DNA from: Thermomonas sp.
GTDB lineage: Bacteria > Pseudomonadota > Gammaproteobacteria > Xanthomonadales > Xanthomonadaceae
Assembly: GCA_020692565.1 (NCBI GenBank)
Contig: JAIMKJ010000037.1
Coordinates: 1 to 45,875, forward strand
Direction: 5' to 3'
DNA length: 45,875 bases
Part shown: positions 9,901 through 17,757 of the stretch, piece after piece
Position numbering within the stretch: position 1 is the stretch's first letter
Layout: the number at the start of each line of letters is the position of its first letter
Position numbers and translations under genes: made by a program
The notes under the pieces: model-generated
Databases searched by the model: none
Seen by the model: only the letters and a program-made list of their open reading frames with translations
Told to the model about the DNA's origin: nothing

Positions 9901-10505
9901 ATCTGGGCAGGCTGGATCAGCTCTACGAAAGCAACACGCCGCCGTCGCGCGCGCGCGCAGGCGGCGAAGACGACGGCCGCCGCCAGTGGCGCGCCGAAGC
10001 GGTGGTCATTCTGGCCGGACAGGTCGTGAGCATGCGCAAGCGCGGCGACTCGCAGGCCTTCGTGCATCTGGAAGACGGCCGCGGCCGGATCGAATGCGCC
10101 TTCTTCGCCGACGCCTTCTTCGAATATCAGCAACTCCTGACCCGCGACCGCATCCTGGTGGTCGAAGGCGGCCTGCGCGAGGACGAATTCAGCGGCGGCT
10201 TCTCGCTGCGCGCGAAACGCTGCTGGGACTACCGCCTGATCTGCGCCCAGCAGGCGCAGCGTCTGTCGATGCGCCTGGACCTGCGCCAGCCCGGGCTGAT
10301 GCGCAGCCTGGAGGAATTGCTGGCCCAGCACCGCCCCGGGCACACGCCGCTGCGCTACGACCTGCTGCTGCCGCAGGGCACTGCCGGTACGCTGGATATC
10401 AACGGCGGCCAATCCGTGCGCGTGGAAGCCGATCTGCCCGGCGCCCTGCGCGCCATGCCCGGCGTGCGCACCGTCAAGGTCGCGATGACCAAGCCCTGGC
10501 TGTAA
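6942..10505 (+). CDS. dnaE: DNA polymerase III alpha subunit
   Basis: This is the replicative polymerase subunit, 1187 residues, close to the usual 1160-1200. In order it has the PHP domain (HLHLHSEYS at 7-15), the polymerase palm with catalytic aspartates D398 and D400 (PDFDIDF) and D567 (KFDFLGLRT), the fingers, a tandem helix-hairpin-helix region, the internal beta-clamp binding motif QVSLF (927-931), and the OB fold (about 1020-1090) before a C-terminal tau-binding domain. The ATG at 6942 puts HLHLHSEYS at the standard place; longer open sequence upstream is not conserved in type. accA follows after 165 bases, as in many gammaproteobacteria. Confidence 0.98.
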   Translation: MSSRFVHLHLHSEYSLADSTIRIPELVGRSVAQGQPAVAMTDRNNLFALVKFYKACEGAGIKPIAGADISVAEGDEPPWKLTLLCRDRGGYLSLSRLLSRAWMEGQRHDGVVVRPQWLQEANSGLFALAGRHSQAGQLLAGNRPDLAMQSLADWQRHFDDRIHLELTRCGFEAEAPFNAFALHAAVERSLPVVASNDVRFLDADGFEAHEARVCISSGRVLDDPKRPRDYTAQQYLKTSEEMTALFAADAPDAIDNAVDLATRCNLELSLGKYYLPAFPVPSDHTLDSWIRSEAHDGLEKRLQKYPMAQGHDRASYNERLDIELGVIVKMGFPGYFLIVADFINWAKQHGIPVGPGRGSGAGSLVAWALGITDLDPLPYDLLFERFLNPERVSMPDFDIDFCMDRRDEVIDYVAAKYGRDRVSQIITYGTMSAKAVVRDAGRILGYPYGFVDGIAKLIPLQPADPLSLEDVLGRSERAKKDPERAIGEFVERYNSEEDFRELIDLALQLEDLTRNAGKHAGGVVIAPEPLSDFCPLFAEHDGQGGGKNPVTQFDKDDVETIGLVKFDFLGLRTLTIIDWAVKAINLRRARAGEEPLDIGALPLNDKASYELFARGDTVAVFQFESRGMRELLKRAKPDTFEDIIALAALFRPGPLGSGMDREWVDRKHGRTEVSYPHPALEPVLKPTYGVIVYQEQVMQIAQVLAGYSLGGADLLRRAMGKKKAEEMAKERAKFEAGSAERGVDPKIASQIFDLMEKFAEYGFNKSHSAAYALVAYQTAWLKVHYPAEFMAAVLSSDMDNTDKVVSFLDEARTIGLMVMPPDVNASGYMFEAMDDKTIRYGLGAVKGIGRGACDAIAEECHNGGRYADLLDFCKRVDSSKLNKRTLEALIQAGALDALGSNRPSLLKQLPEVLKATDQLARERDAGQVSLFGGPAQSAPELKIELPEEPDWSLSQKLAGERETLGHYLSGHPLDPYREELQALVGTDLGRLDQLYESNTPPSRARAGGEDDGRRQWRAEAVVILAGQVVSMRKRGDSQAFVHLEDGRGRIECAFFADAFFEYQQLLTRDRILVVEGGLREDEFSGGFSLRAKRCWDYRLICAQQAQRLSMRLDLRQPGLMRSLEELLAQHRPGHTPLRYDLLLPQGTAGTLDINGGQSVRVEADLPGALRAMPGVRTVKVAMTKPWL

Positions 10506-10523
10506 CCGCAAAAGGCGGCGTTC

Positions 10524-10539
10524 GAGGCCGTCCGGCCTC
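10524..10539 (+). other. GC hairpin after dnaE without T-tract
   Basis: GAGGCC and GGCCTC flank a GTCC loop 19 bases after the dnaE stop. There is no T-run, so this is at most a weak or Rho-assisted terminator or an mRNA 3' stabiliser. Confidence 0.35.
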
Positions 10540-10630
10540 ACATCCATCCGGAATGACAACATGCCCGATCGCATCGTCGCGCAGCCCCTTTGCATACGCT
10601 GCAGTACGGCGGTTCGGCACCTGCGTCGGC

Positions 10631-10636
10631 TAGACT
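10631..10636 (+). promoter_or_regulatory. Candidate -10 box (TAGACT) for accA
   Basis: TAGACT lies 35 bases before the accA ATG in the context GGCTAGACTGG. No good -35 hexamer is seen, so the call rests on the -10 box and its position alone. Confidence 0.3.
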
Positions 10637-10670
10637 GGCCGCCTTTCCGGCCACGGATCGCCCTCGTCGC

Positions 10671-11630
10671 ATGAACCCCAATTACCTCGATTTCGAACAA
10701 CCCATCGCCGACCTCGAAACCAAGATCCGCGAGCTGCGCCAGGCCAGCACCGGACCCGCGGTCAACATCGACGCCGAAATCCGCGCGCTGGAAACCAAGA
10801 TGCGACTGCGCACCGCGCAGACCTTCCGCGACCTGACCGCTTGGCAGGTGTCGCAGTTGGCCCGCCATCCGGCGCGGCCCTACACCCTCGATTACCTGCG
10901 GGTGATCTGCGACCAGTTCCAGGAACTGGCCGGCGACCGCGCCTTCGCCAACGACAGCGCCATCGTCGGCGGCCTGGCCCGCATCGGCGGACGCAGCGTG
11001 ATGCTGATCGGCCACGAAAAGGGCCGCGATACCAAGGCCAAGGTCCGCCGCAATTTCGGCATGCCCAAGCCCGAGGGCTACCGCAAGGCGCTGCGGCTGA
11101 TGAAGATGGCCGAACGCTTCCGTCTGCCGGTGCTGACCTTCATCGACACCGCCGGCGCCTGGCCGGGCATCGACGCCGAAGAGCGCGGCCAGTCCGAAGC
11201 CATCGCCCGCAACCTGATCGAAATGGCCGAACTGAAGGTGCCGATCGTCTGCACCGTGATCGGCGAAGGCGGCTCCGGCGGCGCCCTGGCGATCGGCGTC
11301 GGCGACCGCACCCTGATGCTGGAATACAGCACCTATTCGGTGATTTCGCCGGAAGGCTGCGCCTCGATCCTGTGGAAAACCGCCGACAAGAAGCAGGAAG
11401 CCGCGCAGGCCATGGCGATCACCGCCAAGCGCCTGCACGAGTTGGGCCTGATCGACAAGATCGTGCGCGAACCCACCGGCGGCGCGCACCGAAATCCGGT
11501 GCAGATGGCCAAGCGCCTCAAAGCGGTGCTGATCAACGAACTCGACGCGCTGGAACAACAGCCCATCGAAGCACTGCTGGACCGCCGCTACAAGCGTCTG
11601 CGCGGTTACGGCGCGTACGAAGCGGCCTGA
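10671..11630 (+). CDS. accA: Acetyl-CoA carboxylase carboxyltransferase subunit alpha
   Basis: AccA pairs with AccD to transfer the carboxyl group from biotin to acetyl-CoA, giving malonyl-CoA for fatty acid synthesis. The 319-residue length is typical. It has the N-terminal coiled region ([15 protein letters not shown]), then the crotonase-like carboxyltransferase fold with [25 protein letters not shown] and [14 protein letters not shown]. The ATG at 10671 starts the conserved [12 protein letters not shown]. Adjacency to dnaE is conserved in gammaproteobacteria. A GC hairpin follows the stop codon. Confidence 0.97.
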   Translation: MNPNYLDFEQPIADLETKIRELRQASTGPAVNIDAEIRALETKMRLRTAQTFRDLTAWQVSQLARHPARPYTLDYLRVICDQFQELAGDRAFANDSAIVGGLARIGGRSVMLIGHEKGRDTKAKVRRNFGMPKPEGYRKALRLMKMAERFRLPVLTFIDTAGAWPGIDAEERGQSEAIARNLIEMAELKVPIVCTVIGEGGSGGALAIGVGDRTLMLEYSTYSVISPEGCASILWKTADKKQEAAQAMAITAKRLHELGLIDKIVREPTGGAHRNPVQMAKRLKAVLINELDALEQQPIEALLDRRYKRLRGYGAYEAA

Positions 11631-11638
11631 AGCACCGC

Positions 11639-11658
11639 GCCCGCCCGTTCCGGCGGGC
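11639..11658 (+). other. GC hairpin after accA without T-tract
   Basis: GCCCGCC (11639-11645) and GGCGGGC (11652-11658) form a 7-bp stem with a six-base loop, eight bases after the accA stop. The bases that follow are GAAATT rather than a T-run, so termination here is uncertain. Confidence 0.4.
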
Positions 11659-11764
11659 GAAATTGACCCAACTCAAGCGCCTGTCGGGCACCCGGCGGAC
11701 GATGGAGCCGGCAACCGCATCAGCAGCGGTCGCCGGCCATCACCCACGCCCCCAGGAGCCCGTC

Positions 11765-12916
11765 ATGCCCGTTCCGCGTTCGCGCAAAACGCCGCCTTCC
11801 CGTCCCAAGACGCCGCAGACGCCGCGACGCAAACGCGCGGCCACCGCTGCCGACGCGTCCGCCCCGGGAAAAACACCCAAGGGAACGGCGGCGAAGGCCC
11901 TCACCACAAGCGCAGCGAACGACAAGGGTGCGGATCGTACGGCGCCTGTCACGGAACAGCCGTTGGCGTCCTCGCGGCGGGAACATGGCCCAGCACATGG
12001 CTTGGAACATGGCCTGGGGCAGGATTTGCGGCATGACCCGGCGCATGTCCTCGAACCGGGGCTGTCGGAAGAAGCCGCGCAGCGGATGGAAGCGATGCCG
12101 CTGACCGACGAAGACAGCAGCAGCGCGCCGCTGCCGGCCGGTTATCCGTATCGCACCCGCCTGCGCCGCCGCCAGTACGAGACCGAGAAAAAGAAACTGC
12201 AGATCGAACTGCTGAAGGTGCAGAGCTGGGTGAAGGACACCGGCCAGCGCGTCGTGGTGCTGTTCGAGGGCCGCGATGCCGCAGGCAAGGGCGGCGCCAT
12301 CAAACGCTTCACCGAACACCTCAACCCGCGCGGCGCGCGCGTGGTCGCCCTGCAGAAACCCAACGAGCAGGAGCGCGGCCAGTGGTATTTCCAGCGCTAT
12401 ATCGAACATCTGCCCACGGCGGGCGAAATCGTGTTCTTCGACCGCAGCTGGTACAACCGCGCCGGCGTCGAACAGGTGATGGGTTTCTGCACGGCCGCCG
12501 AACACCTCGAATTCCTGCGCGAAACGCCGGAATTCGAACGCATGCTGGTCCGCAGCGGCATCCGCGTCTACAAATTCTGGTTCTCGGTAAGCCGTGAGGA
12601 GCAGCTGCGGCGCTTCAACTCGCGCAGGAACGACCCGCTGAAACACTGGAAACTGTCGCCGATCGACCTGCAGTCGCTCGACAAATGGCCCGACTACACC
12701 GAAGCCAAGAACACCATGTTCTTCCATACCGACACCGCCGATTCGCCGTGGCTGGTGGTCAAGTCGGACGACAAGAAACGCGCGCGCCTGAACTGCATGC
12801 GCCATTTCCTCTCGACCCTGCCCTATCCGGGCAAGGACGCGCGCGTCGTGCACGCCGCCGACCCGCTGATCGTCGGCGCTGCCGCCAACGTGCTGGCGAA
12901 CGGAGACGGCCAGTAG
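11765..12916 (+). CDS. ppk2: Polyphosphate kinase 2 family protein with long low-complexity N-terminus
   Basis: PPK2 enzymes use polyphosphate to phosphorylate nucleoside mono- or diphosphates. The catalytic domain (about residues 125-375) is complete, with the P-loop GRDAAGKGG (169-177), the Walker B segment FFDRSWYNRAGVE around D226 and the lid-type RFNSRRNDPLKHWKLSPID stretch. The single domain with this signature resembles PPK2 class I. The first roughly 120 residues are unusual: a Lys/Arg/Pro/Ala-rich basic part (1-60) and then a His-Gly-Leu rich repeat stretch (about 75-105) before the core. AGGAG at 11754-11758, six bases before the ATG, supports this start and therefore the extension. 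Class and preferred nucleotide cannot be settled by eye. Confidence 0.9.
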   Translation: MPVPRSRKTPPSRPKTPQTPRRKRAATAADASAPGKTPKGTAAKALTTSAANDKGADRTAPVTEQPLASSRREHGPAHGLEHGLGQDLRHDPAHVLEPGLSEEAAQRMEAMPLTDEDSSSAPLPAGYPYRTRLRRRQYETEKKKLQIELLKVQSWVKDTGQRVVVLFEGRDAAGKGGAIKRFTEHLNPRGARVVALQKPNEQERGQWYFQRYIEHLPTAGEIVFFDRSWYNRAGVEQVMGFCTAAEHLEFLRETPEFERMLVRSGIRVYKFWFSVSREEQLRRFNSRRNDPLKHWKLSPIDLQSLDKWPDYTEAKNTMFFHTDTADSPWLVVKSDDKKRARLNCMRHFLSTLPYPGKDARVVHAADPLIVGAAANVLANGDGQ

Positions 12917-13016
12917 CGCGACGCCGCTGCAGATGCACGGGCGACACGCGTCGCCGATTGCCCTCTGCACAGGTGCAGGGCGACACTCGATGCTTCTTGG
13001 AAACGGCGGATGTGAC

Positions 13017-13712
13017 ATGAGTACGAGCCTGCGTTGGCTGCAGCGGGCGCTGGTCGTCCTCATCGCGCTGATGGCGACCGGCGTCGCACTGTGCTTCGGG
13101 ATCTACGCATGAGGCGCGCGCTTCGTTCCCGATGACATCCCGGCATCGTCCTACCGCGCGCCGGATTCGATCCGTGATCAGTATCTCGCGGTGGAAGCCG
13201 ACGGGGCGACGAGCATGCGCAGGCTCGATCCGGTGACGTTCTGGATCGACTTTTTCGTGTCCACGAGACGATTTCCGGAACGACCGCCTCCGGAGGAAAT
13301 CCTGTTGCACCGGGCGACGCGGGTCGCCCAGTTCAAGCACAGTCGTGCACGCACGCAGGGCGAGCATCATGTCGCCAGCATCGCGCTGGCGGTGAACGTC
13401 AGCCGTCAGTGGACGCGCGACGAGGCCGTGAACACGATCCTGGCCGAAAGCGGGTTCCGGAAGGACGTGACCGGTATCGAATCGGCAGCAGAGTCCTATT
13501 TCGGCGTGCCTGCCGCAGGACTGCGGCCGCAGGAAAGTCTTGCGCTGATCGCTCTGTTGAAAGGTCCGAGCGGGTACGACCCGATCTGTCGCCGGGAACG
13601 CTTCGAGCAACGTTATGCGCACGTCGCCGGAAAGCTCGGAAAAACCGGCCCGGAATGGTCCCCCGCGGCGGCCCTGTCGCGATTGCGACCGATCGGATGC
13701 GCCCGTCGCTGA
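13017..13712 (+). pseudogene. GT51 (peptidoglycan transglycosylase)-like membrane protein interrupted by in-frame TGA
   Basis: From the ATG at 13017 one frame encodes a short positive start and one membrane helix (ALVVLIALMATGVAL), then meets TGA at 13110-13112, and continues in the same frame for 200 codons to 13712. The downstream part reads GARFVPDDIP and later has YFGVPAAGL, ESLALIALLKGPSGYDP and FEQRYAHV, the pattern of the C-terminal half of family 51 transglycosylase domains. The N-terminal EDxxFxxHxG catalytic motif is not seen, so even the intact protein would be a degenerate or minimal relative. One base change would restore a 231-residue protein. I call it a pseudogene; a sequencing error, or reinitiation producing only the soluble part, remains possible. 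Confidence 0.65.
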
Positions 13713-13843
13713 AGATTCGCCATGCATTGCGCACGTTGTCCGCTGCGCGCGCCGAATGCCGTTTTTTCGCTTCCTGGAAGCACTTGCGAGCGTATTTCGG
13801 CCCGATATCGACGAATACGCCGTCCTTCGTCGTAAATCAGCGG

Positions 13844-13865
13844 AAAAAAGCCTTAAAAAAGCCTT
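13844..13865 (+). promoter_or_regulatory. Phased A-tracts, candidate UP element of the HU-like gene
   Basis: The 11-bp unit AAAAAAGCCTT occurs twice in tandem (13844-13854 and 13855-13865). The two A6 tracts are one helical turn apart and lie just upstream of the -35 box at 13874, where an UP element would bind the RNA polymerase alpha subunit. In this GC-rich window it is the most A-rich stretch seen. Confidence 0.5.
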
Positions 13866-13873
13866 CCGGGGGC

Positions 13874-13902
13874 TTGGCGACAGCACGACCTTGGCCTACA
13901 GT
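13874..13902 (+). promoter_or_regulatory. Sigma-70 type promoter of the HU-like gene
   Basis: TTGGCG (13874-13879) and TACAGT (13897-13902) are separated by exactly 17 bases; each matches the consensus at four of six positions. Transcription would start near 13909 and leave a leader of about 57 bases before the ATG at 13966. Confidence 0.55.
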
Positions 13903-13965
13903 GCGCATGCCGGCTCGTACCGGCCCAGACACAGTTCAACCATCCGACGAGGAAAACAAATTCTC

Positions 13966-14340
13966 ATGGCAACGAAAAAGAAAGTCGCCGCGAAGAAGGC
14001 CGCTGCCAAGCCGGCCGCGCCGAAGCCGATCAAAGAAGTAATGAGCAAGTCCGCGCTGGTCGCGCACATCGCCGCCGCCACCGAAATCGCCGCCAAGGAC
14101 GTGCGCGCCGTGCTGGCAACGCTGGAAGGCGCCATCCATGCATCGATCGCCAAGAAGGGCGCCGGCACGTTCGTGTTGCCGGGCGTGCTGAAGATCACCT
14201 CCGTCAGCGTGGCCGCCAAGCCGAAGCGCAAGGGCATCAACCCGTTCACCGGTCAGGAAACCACCTTCGCCGCCAAGCCGGCCACCGTGAAGGTCAAGGT
14301 CCGTCCGATGAAGAAGCTCAAGGATGCCGCCACGGCCTGA
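13966..14340 (+). CDS. HU-family DNA-binding protein with Lys/Ala-rich N-terminal tail
   Basis: The 124-residue protein has a 22-residue tail rich in Lys, Ala and Pro (ATKKKVAAKKAAAKPAAPKP), resembling a histone H1 tail, followed by an HU/IHF-type domain: two helices (SKSALVAHIAAATEI and KDVRAVLATLEGAIHASI), GAGTFVLPGVLKI, and the DNA-binding arm around KRKGINPFTGQE. It should compact or bend DNA in the nucleoid. The ATG at 13966 starts MATKKK, and GAGGA lies 13 bases upstream. It has its own promoter with phased A-tracts and its own strong terminator, so it is monocistronic and probably highly expressed. It is a divergent HU relative, not HupA or HupB. Confidence 0.88.
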   Translation: MATKKKVAAKKAAAKPAAPKPIKEVMSKSALVAHIAAATEIAAKDVRAVLATLEGAIHASIAKKGAGTFVLPGVLKITSVSVAAKPKRKGINPFTGQETTFAAKPATVKVKVRPMKKLKDAATA

Positions 14341-14390
14341 TCCTTATCAGCCGTTGCCATTGTTGCGGGTTCGCCCGTGACGACACGCGA

Positions 14391-14422
14391 AAGCCGGATT
14401 TCCCCAGGGAATCCGGCTTTTT
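14391..14422 (+). terminator. Intrinsic terminator of the HU-like gene
   Basis: AAGCCGGATT (14391-14400) and AATCCGGCTT (14410-14419) form a perfect 10-bp stem with a nine-base loop, and the right arm runs into a T-tract (14418-14422). It lies 50 bases after the stop codon. Confidence 0.88.
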
Positions 14423-14466
14423 CGTTTCCGTCCCCGCGGTTCTGCGCCGCATCGGAATTTCCCACC

Positions 14467-14754
14467 ATGGCCAAAGCGACCTGCGCCTCCGAAGTCCGCC
14501 GTTTCACCGACATTCCGAACGTCGGTCCCGCCACCGCCGGCGATTTCGCGACGCTTGGCCTGCGCACGCCCGCCGAACTGGCGCGCTGCGACGCCTACGC
14601 GTTGTACCGGCGCCTCTGCACGACGACCGGCGTCCGCCACGACCCCTGCGTGATCGATGTCTTCCTCGCCACCATCGACTTCATGAACGGCGGACCGGCG
14701 CAGCCCTGGTGGCGCTACACCGCCCAGCGCAAGCACGCACCCGGAGACGGATGA
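14467..14754 (+). CDS. Helix-hairpin-helix protein of the Cdd1 ('pathogenicity locus') type
   Basis: The 95-residue protein matches the Cdd1 family pattern as I remember it: EVRRFTDIPNVGPATAGDF is a helix-hairpin-helix DNA-binding motif, followed by LGLRTPAELA, ALYRRLCTTTGVRHDPCVIDVF and the C-terminal PWWRYTAQRK. The family is small and its molecular role is not established; sequence-independent DNA binding is a reasonable inference from the HhH fold. The ATG at 14467 gives the family length. It begins 45 bases after the HU terminator, so it probably has a separate promoter. Confidence 0.8.
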   Translation: MAKATCASEVRRFTDIPNVGPATAGDFATLGLRTPAELARCDAYALYRRLCTTTGVRHDPCVIDVFLATIDFMNGGPAQPWWRYTAQRKHAPGDG

Positions 14755-14842
14755 GCGAATCGGCCGCGACCGATACCCGACAAGAGATCACCGGCAGTTC
14801 ATGCCCGTCGCCTAAGCTGCGACCAACGCCCACGAGCCCACC

Positions 14843-15457
14843 ATGACCGATATGTCCACGACCATGTCCACGGCGATCACGCGTCGCCGCTCTTTCCTGT
14901 TCAATGCCGCTATTCTCGTTGCGGTCGCCGCCATCGCGCTCCTGCCGGGCTGCGGCGCACTGAACACCGCCTCTGCCCTGCTCGGCAACCAGGTCGCGTT
15001 CACCGCGCCGCAGTTGCAGGCGTATCTCGACCGCCACTACCCGCGCCAATACGATCAGCTCGGCGGCCTGTTGAAGCTCAGCGTGAGCAATCCCCAGGTC
15101 GCGATCCCGCAGGACAGCACGCGCCTGCATCTGGATTTCGATGTCGGCATCGACGGCCTGGGCATGCGCAGCGACACGCCCGCCGGGCATATCGCGGTCA
15201 CCAGCGGCCTGCGCTACGACGTGGCCAGCAATACGCTGTATCTGGAAGAACCCGAGCTGGAATCCGCGGAACTGCCGCTGATCGGCAGCCGCATGAACGC
15301 CACCGGCCGGGAGCTCATCAACGGCTGGCTGCGCGATTACGCGCGCAGCGAACCGGTCTACAGACTCGATCGAGACATGCTGGACACGCTCGGCTCGCGG
15401 CGGATCGCCGGCACCCTGATCCAGAACGGTCGCGTGGTGATCAAGCTCGACAAATGA
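14843..15457 (+). CDS. DUF1439 family lipoprotein
   Basis: The 204-residue protein has a positively charged start, a hydrophobic stretch (LVAVAAIALLPG) and the lipobox LPGC, so it should be lipidated and held in the periplasm. The mature part fits DUF1439: AFTAPQLQAYLDRHYP, a beta-rich middle (RLHLDFDVGIDGLG, HIAVTSGLRYD) and a C-terminal helix-strand end (LIQNGRVVIKLDK). The family resembles lipid-binding tubular folds, but a function is not known. Three in-frame ATGs (14843, 14855, 14867) could start it, none with a clear ribosome site; all keep the lipobox. It converges with the DUF5916 gene, 49 bases away. Confidence 0.8.
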   Translation: MTDMSTTMSTAITRRRSFLFNAAILVAVAAIALLPGCGALNTASALLGNQVAFTAPQLQAYLDRHYPRQYDQLGGLLKLSVSNPQVAIPQDSTRLHLDFDVGIDGLGMRSDTPAGHIAVTSGLRYDVASNTLYLEEPELESAELPLIGSRMNATGRELINGWLRDYARSEPVYRLDRDMLDTLGSRRIAGTLIQNGRVVIKLDK

Positions 15458-15506
15458 CCGGCGAGACGAACCGCGCCGCCGGGTTCCCGACCCGAAGCCC
15501 GAGAAC

Positions 15507-17744
15507 TCAGATCTCGAAGCGGTACGACAGTTTCACCAGCAATTGCTCGCTGTCGCGCAGATCGAACGCGCTGCGGAATTCGTCGCCGACCGAATACGGG
15601 CCGGCGCCGGCATCGAACAGCGAGCCGCCGCGCACGTACGCGAGATACAGATACGACAACGGCGCGAATTCGTAGCGGTAGCGCACCTGGAAGCCCAGGT
15701 TGCGCAGCGCGAAACTTTCGGCCGGATCGTTGTTGCGCACCGGCCTGCCGTCGGCCGCGACGACCCAGGCGCGCTTGGCCTCGGCGTCAAGCCCCAGCGC
15801 TTCCAGGCGCACGCGCAGTTCCTGTTTGCTGTCGATCAGCCAGACCGTGCCCGCATTCAACAGCGCCTGCTCCGAACCGTAGGTGACCAGACGCGCGGTA
15901 TCGCGATCCCAGATCAGCCAGTCCGGATTGCGCAGCAGTTCCAGGCCGAGGAAAAAGCTCAGATCGTCGTTGACCGCGTAAGTCGGTTCCAGATACACGC
16001 TCCAGGCGCCGCGGTCGATGCCGCCCAGGCCTTCGGCGCTGTAGCGAAGATTGCCGTAGAACGACCAGTGCTTCTTCTTCGGGAAAAACCGCTCGGCGAA
16101 CCCGAACAGGCGCCCCGGGTGATCGACCACCCCGTTGCCGCGGGTGATCAGGTCTTCGTGGCCGGGCGTCCAGCCCGCGATCTCGAAGAACTGGTTGCCG
16201 CCGTCGCGGCGCTCGCTGCCGCGGTTGACCGCGAACGCATCGCCGATATGCACGCCGTTGTCGTTCGTGCGCCGCGAGGTCGCGAACCGCCACTGGTGCG
16301 AGGCGTACGGCGAGGTTTCGGGCAGCGAGGTGAAGCGTCGCGAAATCTCATAGCGGCCGTAGTTGTAATTGTTGCGATCGAGGAACCCCAGATCGTTGAG
16401 CTGCAGGTCGCCGCCGGTGTGCAACAGATAGAGCTGCTGCCGCCAGCCATCGCCGAGGTCGTGGTCGACCCGCACCTGCGCGCCGGAGTCGCGCACGGTA
16501 TCGCCGCGCTGATCGATGCTGGAGCCGACCACATTGGTACGGATATTCCACTGCGCGTTCGGCGCCCACTGGTAATCGAGCGACAACACGGTCGCCTCGC
16601 GGTCCAGGTACGGGCGATTCACGTGCGTCACCATCGCACCGACGTTCTGCCCCTGGAATCCGCGGGTGGCGCGCAGTGCGTAGAAATCGCGGCCGACACT
16701 GTCGCCCTCGCTGGCCGCGAATACGCCGTAGCCGAACCCGCCGACGCTGCCGTTGATCTTGACCGCGGCGGTGACGTCGCCGGAGCCGCTGCCGTCGTCG
16801 GCGCGTGCGCCGACCCGCCGGGTATAGATCAGTTGCTGGGCGTTGCCGAGCGAGCCGAAGGGCACTTCGAAATAGCCCTGGTTCTCGGTGAAGAACGGAC
16901 GCCGGTCGCCGAAGAAGGTCTCGATCGCGCCGAAATTGACGACGATGCCATCGCTCTCGACCTGGCCGAAATCCGGATTCAGCGTGGCGCTGAGCTGGAA
17001 CTGGCCGTTCGGCTTCCAGAACAGATCGACGCCGGCATCGACATCGGCCTTGCCGCCGACGTTGTCGTACAGGCCGACGACGTAAGGCGTGATCGCCAAC
17101 AGCGACTGGCTGAACTGCGGCACCTCGACCTTCCTCAACGCACTGAGATAACGCTGTTCCGTGAAGCTGATCGCCGGCCAGGCCATGCGTTCGTTGCTGT
17201 CGCCGACCACGCGATCCAGCGCCAGTCCGATCGTGCGCGTGCCGCCGTTGCCGCTGCGCATCGGCGCGATGTGCCAGGGAATCAGCATCTCGGCGGACCA
17301 GCCGTTCTCGTCCTCGGACACCGCATGCGACCAGTTGCCGTCCCAGTCGCCATTGAACTGGTTTTCGTTGCTGATCGTGCTGTCGGCGATATCGTCGGAC
17401 AGCGCGACCATGAAGTTGTAGCCGCTGCGGCCGTCGCCATCGAAGTCGACGTAGACATTGACCCGGTCGACGTTGCCGTTGTTGTCGCGCTGGAACCGCT
17501 GGCGGGTGCGCGGCACGTCCGCCGGCTGCAGATTGCGGAAGGCGATCGCCAGACCGTCGGCGGTCGCCATGTACCAGGCTTCGGTGGCGTGCCGGCTGGG
17601 GTCGCGCGTCAGCGGCTGGGTCATGCGGAAGTCGTCGATGCGCTGCGCGCCGGACCATTCCGTGGGATCGATCCTGCCGTCGATGTCGAGGGCGAAGACC
17701 GGTACGGGTGTCGAGACGACCGCGGCGAGGAGCAAGACGCGCAT
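15507..17744 (-). CDS. DUF5916 outer-membrane protein with CBM9-like N-terminal domain
   Basis: The 745-residue protein has a signal peptide (MRVLLLAAVVSTPVPVFA), then a carbohydrate-binding family 9-like beta sandwich (about 20-210: IDGRIDPTEWSGA, VNVYVDFDGDGRSGYNF, WSAEMLIPW), and a long C-terminal part of alternating polar and aromatic strands that ends FRSAFDLRDSEQLLVKLSYRF-EI, typical of an outer-membrane beta barrel. The LNPDFGQVESD and FFTENQGYFE motifs are those I associate with DUF5916. Binding or uptake of a glycan or another surface role is inferred; no enzyme motif is seen. It is transcribed alone. A pair of TCTTAAGT sites lies upstream, the nearest 14 bases before the ATG. Confidence 0.85.
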   Translation of the reverse strand: MRVLLLAAVVSTPVPVFALDIDGRIDPTEWSGAQRIDDFRMTQPLTRDPSRHATEAWYMATADGLAIAFRNLQPADVPRTRQRFQRDNNGNVDRVNVYVDFDGDGRSGYNFMVALSDDIADSTISNENQFNGDWDGNWSHAVSEDENGWSAEMLIPWHIAPMRSGNGGTRTIGLALDRVVGDSNERMAWPAISFTEQRYLSALRKVEVPQFSQSLLAITPYVVGLYDNVGGKADVDAGVDLFWKPNGQFQLSATLNPDFGQVESDGIVVNFGAIETFFGDRRPFFTENQGYFEVPFGSLGNAQQLIYTRRVGARADDGSGSGDVTAAVKINGSVGGFGYGVFAASEGDSVGRDFYALRATRGFQGQNVGAMVTHVNRPYLDREATVLSLDYQWAPNAQWNIRTNVVGSSIDQRGDTVRDSGAQVRVDHDLGDGWRQQLYLLHTGGDLQLNDLGFLDRNNYNYGRYEISRRFTSLPETSPYASHQWRFATSRRTNDNGVHIGDAFAVNRGSERRDGGNQFFEIAGWTPGHEDLITRGNGVVDHPGRLFGFAERFFPKKKHWSFYGNLRYSAEGLGGIDRGAWSVYLEPTYAVNDDLSFFLGLELLRNPDWLIWDRDTARLVTYGSEQALLNAGTVWLIDSKQELRVRLEALGLDAEAKRAWVVAADGRPVRNNDPAESFALRNLGFQVRYRYEFAPLSYLYLAYVRGGSLFDAGAGPYSVGDEFRSAFDLRDSEQLLVKLSYRFEI

Positions 17745-17757
17745 GGCGGCATCCCGT

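Noticed and set aside
8085..11558. Open frame of 1157 codons on the minus strand opposite dnaE and accA
   Set aside because: It is the mirror of strongly conserved genes, gives a low-complexity Gln/Ala/Val/His-rich product without domains, and results from high GC in third codon positions.
12961..12980. Hairpin CTGCAC/GTGCAG after the PPK2 gene as a terminator
   Set aside because: The loop is only two bases and there is no T-run after it.
13113..13712. TGA at 13110 as a selenocysteine codon
   Set aside because: No SECIS-like hairpin is apparent right after the TGA, and the residue lies just after a membrane anchor in a protein with no redox role.
13855..13875. Minus-strand intrinsic terminator (AAGCC stem followed by T6)
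   Set aside because: The stem is only five base pairs and no minus-strand gene ends there; the same bases make better sense as A-tracts upstream of the HU-like promoter.
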